A stretch of DNA of 18,016 nt, taken from positions 1 to 18,016 of the forward strand of contig JAQGHE010000003.1 of NCBI GenBank assembly GCA_028288985.1, given 5' to 3'. The DNA is from Candidatus Saccharimonadota bacterium (GTDB taxonomy: Bacteria; Patescibacteriota; Saccharimonadia; Saccharimonadales; UBA10212). How positions within the stretch are numbered: position 1 is the stretch's first letter; the number at the start of each line of letters is the position of its first letter. Both the position numbers and the translations under genes were made by a program. Of this stretch, positions 14,199-18,016 are shown one piece after another. The notes beneath the pieces were generated by a model. That model did not search any database and was not told the DNA's origin. It saw only the letters and a list, made by a program, of their open reading frames with translations.

Positions 14199-14390
14199 TT
14201 AGTTGGGCAGCAGGAAAAGTATTGCTGCCGTGGTGAGAAGAATGATGCCGGCTATGAAGTACCGGTAGAGCACCAGCTCTTTCTTGAGGGTCCTGGGCGA
14301 CTGCGGATCAGGGCCCCGGTGCTCCACGAGGCCTACGATGATCGCAATTAGGCCCACCAAGAGACACCCTTGGATCCAATCAGTTCTCAT
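14199..14390 (-). CDS. small two-helix membrane protein, 63 aa (cassette gene 1)
   Basis: ATG 14390 is chosen over upstream in-frame starts (to 14453) because AGAGGA (14400-14395) lies 4 nt before it and because the predicted transcript begins near 14451. Two hydrophobic segments at ~5-21 (GCLLVGLIAIIVGLV) and ~44-61 (FIAGIILLTTAAILFLL) flank a charged loop (EHRGPDPQSPRTLKKE), giving a helical hairpin. First gene of a three-gene leftward unit with a strong promoter, divergent from frr. No family is recognised. Holin-like, toxin-like or small-complex-subunit roles are all compatible, and none is shown. Confidence 0.65.
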   Translation of the reverse strand: MRTDWIQGCLLVGLIAIIVGLVEHRGPDPQSPRTLKKELVLYRYFIAGIILLTTAAILFLLPN

Positions 14391-14457
14391 ATCGTCCTCT
14401 TTGTAGGGAAGGTGCGGGCCAACAAAGAGCAAACTGCACCTCATTGGCGGCAAGGCT

Positions 14458-14486
14458 ATTATATAATTTTAGTGTTCATTTATCAA
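14458..14486 (-). promoter_or_regulatory. promoter of the small-protein cassette
   Basis: TTGATA (14486-14481), a 17-bp spacer and TATAAT (14463-14458) on the minus strand. Five of six and six of six consensus matches make it one of the best promoters in the window. Predicted start is ~14451, giving a ~60-nt leader with a Shine-Dalgarno. Confidence 0.75.
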
Positions 14487-14509
14487 TCGCACGGACAGTG
14501 TTCTATAAT
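14480..14509 (+). promoter_or_regulatory. frr promoter
   Basis: TATAAT (14504-14509) with a possible -35 TTATCA (14480-14485, 18-bp spacer). The -35 overlaps that of the divergent cassette promoter. Predicted start is ~14516, one base before the frr ATG. Confidence 0.6.
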
Positions 14510-14516
14510 AGTTATC

Positions 14517-15080
14517 ATGAATCCAAATCAAGTTATCATTGAAGTTAAAAGCAAGTTAGAACATGCAACAGACCATTTTCGCCAAGAACTCGGCAAAATC
14601 CGTACCGGGCGCGCCCATCCGGGCATGCTCGACGGGATCCAAATTGAGGTTTATGGCCAGGCCATGCCGCTCAAAGCGGTAGCCGGCGTAATCGCACCGG
14701 AAGCCCAATTGCTGCAGGTGACCCCCTTTGATCCAAGCAACCTGCAAGCCATCTCCGAGGCTATTAGAAACGATCAATCGCTTGGGCTTAACCCGGCGGA
14801 TGACGGACGGGTAGTGCGCATACAAATTCCGCCGCTTACCCAAGAGAGCCGGACAGCTATGGTCAAGATTGTCGGCCAGAAAGTGGAGGAGGCTTTAATA
14901 ACTGCCCGCCAGGTCCGTCACGATGCTTTCCGGCGCGGTGATCAGGCCGAAAAAGACAAAGAGATCGGCAAAGACGAGCGCCTGCGTTTTGAAAAGCAGA
15001 TAGACGAGTTGTTGGCTGCCCAAAAGCAGGAAACGGAAGCCTTGGCTAAAGCTAAGGAACAAGAAATCCTCACAATCTAG
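14517..15080 (+). CDS. frr: ribosome recycling factor
   Basis: 187 residues, normal RRF length. Motifs include GKIRTGRAHPGMLDGIQIEVYG (~26-47, given in part), the hinge region VTPFDPSNLQAISEAI, and the helical-domain stretch VRHDAFRRGDQAEKD. RRF splits post-termination ribosomes with EF-G. The frame extends upstream to 14370, but ATG 14517 is chosen: it begins the RRF homology, and a TATAAT ends 7 nt before it, predicting a leaderless mRNA. The stop TAG is part of the left arm of the 174-bp structured element that follows, so the frr mRNA would end in or read through that structure. Confidence 0.96.
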   Translation: MNPNQVIIEVKSKLEHATDHFRQELGKIRTGRAHPGMLDGIQIEVYGQAMPLKAVAGVIAPEAQLLQVTPFDPSNLQAISEAIRNDQSLGLNPADDGRVVRIQIPPLTQESRTAMVKIVGQKVEEALITARQVRHDAFRRGDQAEKDKEIGKDERLRFEKQIDELLAAQKQETEALAKAKEQEILTI

Positions 15081-15250
15081 AGCATGTGCGCCGTATGTTG
15101 CCTGCCTCCGTGCGGAGCACGAAGCGCCGCAACATACTTTTGGCGCAGTACATTGTTGCTGGCATCAGGTACGCACTCACCATATTACAATACGGCTCAT
15201 TTGCGTTCCTGATACCGCCCTCGTACTGCATCCAAACGCACACGCTCTAG
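15077..15250. repeat. 174-bp nested inverted-repeat element between frr and rseP
   Basis: The ends are near-perfect inverted repeats: 15077-15090 (CTAGAGCATGTGCG) with 15237-15250 (CGCACACGCTCTAG), 13 of 14 pairing. Inside lie two further domains. Left: GTATGTTG (15093-15100) with CAACATAC (15130-15137), extended by GCGCC/GGCGC (15088-15092, 15142-15146) and capped by CGTGC-GGA-GCACG (15109-15121). Right: GCAGTAC (15145-15151) with GTACTGC (15223-15229), enclosing a 14-position stem (15161-15174 with 15203-15216, 12 pairs). No ORF is supported. It could be a structured RNA, a complex terminator or a non-autonomous mobile element. CTAG at both edges could be a target duplication, but as a palindrome it is uninformative. 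Confidence 0.6.
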
Positions 15251-15270
15251 CGAGTCAGAGAACTATATCA

Positions 15271-15279
15271 TGTTAGAAT
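15271..15279 (+). promoter_or_regulatory. extended -10 promoter of rseP
   Basis: TGtTAGAAT, ending 7 nt before the ATG at 15287. Predicted start is ~15286, hence a leaderless message. Confidence 0.6.
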
Positions 15280-15286
15280 TAAACAG

Positions 15287-16474
15287 ATGCAGATCTTCTT
15301 ATTTATTATTGCGATTTTACTATTCACCGGTCTGGTTATCGTCCATGAGTGGGGGCACTATTTTGCCGCCCGCCGTAATGACGTCGAGGTTGAAGAATTC
15401 GGTCTGGGCTTTCCACCCAAGGCGTGGTCCAAGAAGACCAAGCAGGGAATGGTCCTCAGCCTAAACTGGCTGCCGATCGGCGGCTTCGTGAAACTCAAGG
15501 GCGAACATGACGGCGATAAACGCAAGGGCAGTTTTGGCGCCGCGAGCCTGGGCGCTAAGACAAAAATAATGCTGGCCGGGGTCGGCATGAATCTGCTGAT
15601 AGCCTTTTTTCTGTTTACAATTCTGGCGCTTCTGGGGATGCCCAAACTGCTGACAGCCGACCAATTCGGCCAAGATCAATTTACTGTTAAGAGTGATACC
15701 CATATATCCAAGCAGGAAGTGCTGGCCCGTTATGTAGAGCCTAACTCTCCGGCCGAGCGAGCCGGACTGAAAGGCTTTGATAAAATTGTCGCTATATCCG
15801 CAGGCGGCCAAACGACTAATGTAGTGCAGCCGGATGATCTAAAGAAGGCCACCACCCGCTATGCCGGCCAAAAAGTCAGCCTGACATATGATCACAACGG
15901 CAATACTGCTACGAGGGATGTCACCCTGCGCACCAAGGCCGAAGTTTTGCCGAGCCTCAAGACCGACAACCCCAAAGGCTATCTGGGCGTGGAGCCTTAC
16001 GGCCTGCAATTCGCCAGGTCTACGTGGAGCGCGCCGATCACCGCCGCCGGCCTTAGCTGGCAACTGACGGAACTTTCATTTAAAGGCCTAGGGCACGCCG
16101 TAGCCGGACTCGGCTCTCTGATCGCCGGCAGTGTTACCGGCAATCACCAGGCCAGGGTAAGCGGCCAAAATCAAGCCTCTAGTCAAGTTGGCGGTCCTAT
16201 AGCCATTGTTAAAACTCTATGGATAACAGGGTCAATTGGCTATCTATATCTAATCGCCATCATAGCTATCATTTCTCTAACCCTAGCTATATTTAACGTG
16301 CTTCCCATACCGGCGCTTGATGGCGGCCGGTTGTTTTTGATCCTTTTTTCACGCGTCGTGCTCAAAAAACCGCTGAGTCGTCTGGTGGAAGAGAAGATTG
16401 TGGCGGCGGGTATGGTTATACTTTTGACACTGACAGTTTTAATAACCATCGTTGATGTCCGGCGCTTCTTCTAA
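15287..16474 (+). CDS. rseP: site-2 intramembrane metalloprotease (RseP/RasP family)
   Basis: 395 residues, M50B family. The zinc motif HEWGH is at residues 20-24 in the first transmembrane helix, followed by a FGLGFPP-type loop at ~38-44. The second metal ligand is Asp ~345 in NVLPIPALDGGR. Helices lie at ~2-24, ~95-117, ~318-338 and ~370-390. A single PDZ domain (~140-220, with EPNSPAERAGLKGFDKI) is present, as in RasP of Gram-positives rather than the two of E. coli RseP. It cleaves membrane-embedded substrates such as anti-sigma factors or signal-peptide remnants; the substrate here is unknown. It starts with its own promoter after the structured element and overlaps the CPBP gene by 20 nt. 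Confidence 0.95.
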   Translation: MQIFLFIIAILLFTGLVIVHEWGHYFAARRNDVEVEEFGLGFPPKAWSKKTKQGMVLSLNWLPIGGFVKLKGEHDGDKRKGSFGAASLGAKTKIMLAGVGMNLLIAFFLFTILALLGMPKLLTADQFGQDQFTVKSDTHISKQEVLARYVEPNSPAERAGLKGFDKIVAISAGGQTTNVVQPDDLKKATTRYAGQKVSLTYDHNGNTATRDVTLRTKAEVLPSLKTDNPKGYLGVEPYGLQFARSTWSAPITAAGLSWQLTELSFKGLGHAVAGLGSLIAGSVTGNHQARVSGQNQASSQVGGPIAIVKTLWITGSIGYLYLIAIIAIISLTLAIFNVLPIPALDGGRLFLILFSRVVLKKPLSRLVEEKIVAAGMVILLTLTVLITIVDVRRFF

Positions 16475-17213
16475 ATCCGAAGTCGCGTCCGAGTCTTCTA
16501 AATTCGGAAGCGTACCCCGGGTAGTCCTGAACGTGCTGCTGATCTTTATTGGCAGCCAGATCATAGCCAGTCTTTTGCTTGCGGTTGTTTTAGGAATTTT
16601 CCATGCTGCTCCGGGCGCTCTCGATAACTCCCCGGCTGCCCAGTTCTTTTATGTTTTTGCAGCTGAGGCACTAGCGGCCGGATCAGTCTATTACATCTTA
16701 AAGCGTCGAGGCTTATCCTTGGCTGCCATCGGGCTGGGCCGTCGGCCCAAACTTCATGATCTTGGCTATGCCGCTGCCGGCTTCGTGGCTTTTTATATCC
16801 TTCTAGTCGGCGTAAGCATAATAGTGGGCCTACTTTACCCAGATATAAGTAAAGGCAGTCAGGATATAGGCTTTAACCACCTAAACGGCCCGCTCGATTC
16901 GGTCATAGCCTTTGCAGCTTTGGTACTACTGCCGCCCCTGGGCGAGGAACCCCTCGTACGGGGCTACTTATATACGGGCCTTCGCCTGCGTTACAAATTC
17001 GTGCCGGCAATGATTGTCACAAGCCTGCTTTTCGGCGCGGCGCATCTGCTGACGGGTTTTGGGCCGGGCTTGTTGTGGGCCGCCGGCCTAAACACATTTG
17101 TCTTATCTCTGGTTCTGGTCTTTCTTCGGGAAAGAACTGGGGCACTTTATGCCGGGATGCTGGTGCACGCCCTTAATAACGCCGTTGCTTTCGGCTTCCA
17201 TTTTCACCTCTAA
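16455..17213 (+). CDS. CPBP-family intramembrane metalloprotease
   Basis: 252 residues from ATG 16455. A TTG one codon earlier is less likely. About seven hydrophobic segments. The three CPBP/Abi motifs are in order: EEPLVRGYLY (Glu-Glu ~164-165, Arg ~169), FGAAHL (His ~197) and HALNNAVAF (His ~238, Asn ~242). The family includes CAAX prenyl endopeptidase-like enzymes and membrane proteases of unknown substrate, some linked to bacteriocin self-protection. It overlaps rseP by 20 nt, so two unrelated intramembrane proteases are made from one transcript. This suggests, but does not prove, sequential or parallel substrate processing. It lies between rseP and proS, where other lineages have these two adjacent. 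Confidence 0.9.
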   Translation: MSGASSKSEVASESSKFGSVPRVVLNVLLIFIGSQIIASLLLAVVLGIFHAAPGALDNSPAAQFFYVFAAEALAAGSVYYILKRRGLSLAAIGLGRRPKLHDLGYAAAGFVAFYILLVGVSIIVGLLYPDISKGSQDIGFNHLNGPLDSVIAFAALVLLPPLGEEPLVRGYLYTGLRLRYKFVPAMIVTSLLFGAAHLLTGFGPGLLWAAGLNTFVLSLVLVFLRERTGALYAGMLVHALNNAVAFGFHFHL

Positions 17214-17223
17214 CAGCCTTATC

Positions 17224-17232
17224 TGTTAAAAT
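17224..17232 (+). promoter_or_regulatory. extended -10 promoter of proS
   Basis: TGtTAAAAT, ending 10 nt before the ATG at 17243; predicted leader ~4 nt. An inverted repeat TAACAG (17211-17216)/CTGTTA (17223-17228) overlaps the left part of the promoter and contains the CPBP stop codon. It may be an operator or a weak terminator, and the T-run needed for the latter is missing. Confidence 0.55.
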
Positions 17233-17242
17233 AACCTTAATT

Positions 17243-18016
17243 ATGAGAAGATCCCAAAATTTTATAAAAACTCGGCGCGATGCTCCGGCCGACGAGACGG
17301 CTAAAAACGCCCAGCTGCTTATTAGGGCCGGTTATATATATAAGGATTCCGCCGGAGTTTACGCCCTTTTACCGCTGGGATTAAGAGTTGTAGAGAACAT
17401 CAAAAAGATAATCCGGGAAGAGATGAACGGGCTTGGAGGTGCCGAACTTCTGATGACCAGCTTGCAGCGCCGGGAAGTATGGGAGCAGACTGACCGCTGG
17501 GATGATGAGAAAGTGGATGTCTGGTTCAAGTCAAAGCTAAAGAACGGAACCGAAGTAGGGCTGGGATGGTCACACGAAGAGCAGATAACCACGATGATGA
17601 AGGATTTTATCTCCAGCTACCGCGACATGCCCGCCAGCGTCTATCAGTTCCAGAATAAGCTGCGTAACGAACTGCGGGCAAAAAGCGGCATTATGCGGGC
17701 CCGCGAGTTCCTGATGAAAGATATGTATTCATATTCGAGAAACGAAGATGAGCATAAAGCCTTTTACGACAAAGTTACGGAAGCTTATCTGAGAGTCTAT
17801 GAAAAAGTCGGACTAGGCGACGATACATTCTTAACATTTGCGTCGGGCGGTGCTTTCACCCAGTTCAGCCACGAATTCCAGACCGTCACGGACGCCGGGG
17901 AAGATATTATCTATTTGCATCGGAACAAGAAAATCGCCATCAACCAAGAAGTAATGACCGACGAAGTAATGCAGCAGCTGGGGGTTAGTCGCGATGAGTT
18001 GGAAGAGGTCAAAGCC
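17243..18016 (+). CDS. proS: prolyl-tRNA synthetase, 3' partial
   Basis: 258 residues are visible, running off the window. It is a class II synthetase: the motif 1 region (GVYALLPLGLRVVENIKKII, ~39-58), TSLQRREVWEQTDRW (~72-86), LGWSHEEQ (~105-112) and motif 2 (RNELRAKSGIMRAREFLMKD, ~140-159) match bacterial ProRS, including the Arg-Glu of motif 2. SHEFQTVTDAGED follows at ~205-217. It charges tRNA-Pro. The start is fixed by the conserved N-terminus and a promoter whose -10 ends 10 nt upstream. The visible residues after ~225 hint that the YbaK-like editing insert may be missing, but the deciding region is outside the window. ProS after rseP follows the Gram-positive gene order. Confidence 0.95.
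   Translation, partial: MRRSQNFIKTRRDAPADETAKNAQLLIRAGYIYKDSAGVYALLPLGLRVVENIKKIIREEMNGLGGAELLMTSLQRREVWEQTDRWDDEKVDVWFKSKLKNGTEVGLGWSHEEQITTMMKDFISSYRDMPASVYQFQNKLRNELRAKSGIMRAREFLMKDMYSYSRNEDEHKAFYDKVTEAYLRVYEKVGLGDDTFLTFASGGAFTQFSHEFQTVTDAGEDIIYLHRNKKIAINQEVMTDEVMQQLGVSRDELEEVKA

Noticed and set aside
14079..14351. 90-codon forward frame opposite the small cassette
   Set aside because: It has no promoter or Shine-Dalgarno, its composition is poor, and the opposite strand carries three ordered genes with start signals.
14370..14516. N-terminal extension of ribosome recycling factor
   Set aside because: RRF homology begins at ATG 14517, the frr -10 lies inside the extension, and the added residues overlap the divergent promoter region.
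15077..15250. tRNA or CRISPR repeat in the frr-rseP gap
   Set aside because: No cloverleaf with a T-loop GTTCRA signature and no direct-repeat/spacer periodicity; the symmetry is inverted, not direct.

Overview
The window reads as a chromosomal core segment of a Patescibacteria/CPR bacterium, most likely Candidatus Saccharibacteria (TM7). This is inferred from compact core genes, a Gram-positive-like envelope set (LytR-CpsA-Psr protein, one signal peptidase I, HtrA, site-2 protease), TGA used as an ordinary stop (parA, the kinase gene, one small ORF), and loss of biosynthetic genes from a conserved translation cluster. No tRNA, rRNA, CRISPR array or insertion sequence was recognised.

Layout. 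1-1420: 3' part of a kelch-repeat surface protein. 1487-2676: two overlapping genes for single-pass membrane proteins of unknown function. 2838-4450: parA-parB. 4476-5108 (minus): lepB. 5203-8860: LytR-CpsA-Psr protein, polytopic membrane protein, HtrA/DegP-like protease. 8853-11211 (minus): prfA, a small P-loop kinase and prmC, joined by 4-nt overlaps. 11276-11884 (minus): type B rpmE and an 81-aa unknown. 12112-13484: rpsB-tsf behind a structured leader. 13499-14390: an 88-aa unknown gene, then on the minus strand a compact cassette of three very small exported or membrane proteins (63, 47 and 41 aa), two of them under 50 codons. 14517-18016: frr, a 174-bp highly structured non-coding element, rseP, a CPBP-family membrane protease, and the 5' part of proS.

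How it works together. The right half is a reduced form of the widespread rpsB-tsf-pyrH-frr-uppS-cdsA-dxr-rseP-proS order: pyrH is replaced by the unknown small genes, and uppS-cdsA-dxr by the structured element. Translation factors (S2, EF-Ts, RRF, RF1 with its methyltransferase PrmC, L31, ProRS) dominate. Protein export and quality control (LepB, HtrA, RseP, CPBP) is the second theme.

A repeated regulatory pattern is visible. Nearly every transcription unit has a -10 hexamer ending only 6-12 nt before the start codon, often as an extended TGtTAtAAT-type element, so most first genes should be transcribed as leaderless or almost leaderless mRNAs. Shine-Dalgarno leaders are seen only for a few units (parA, rpsB, the 81-aa gene, the small-protein cassette).

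The most notable candidates for something undescribed are the three-gene small-protein cassette at 13777-14486 and the 174-bp element at 15077-15250.
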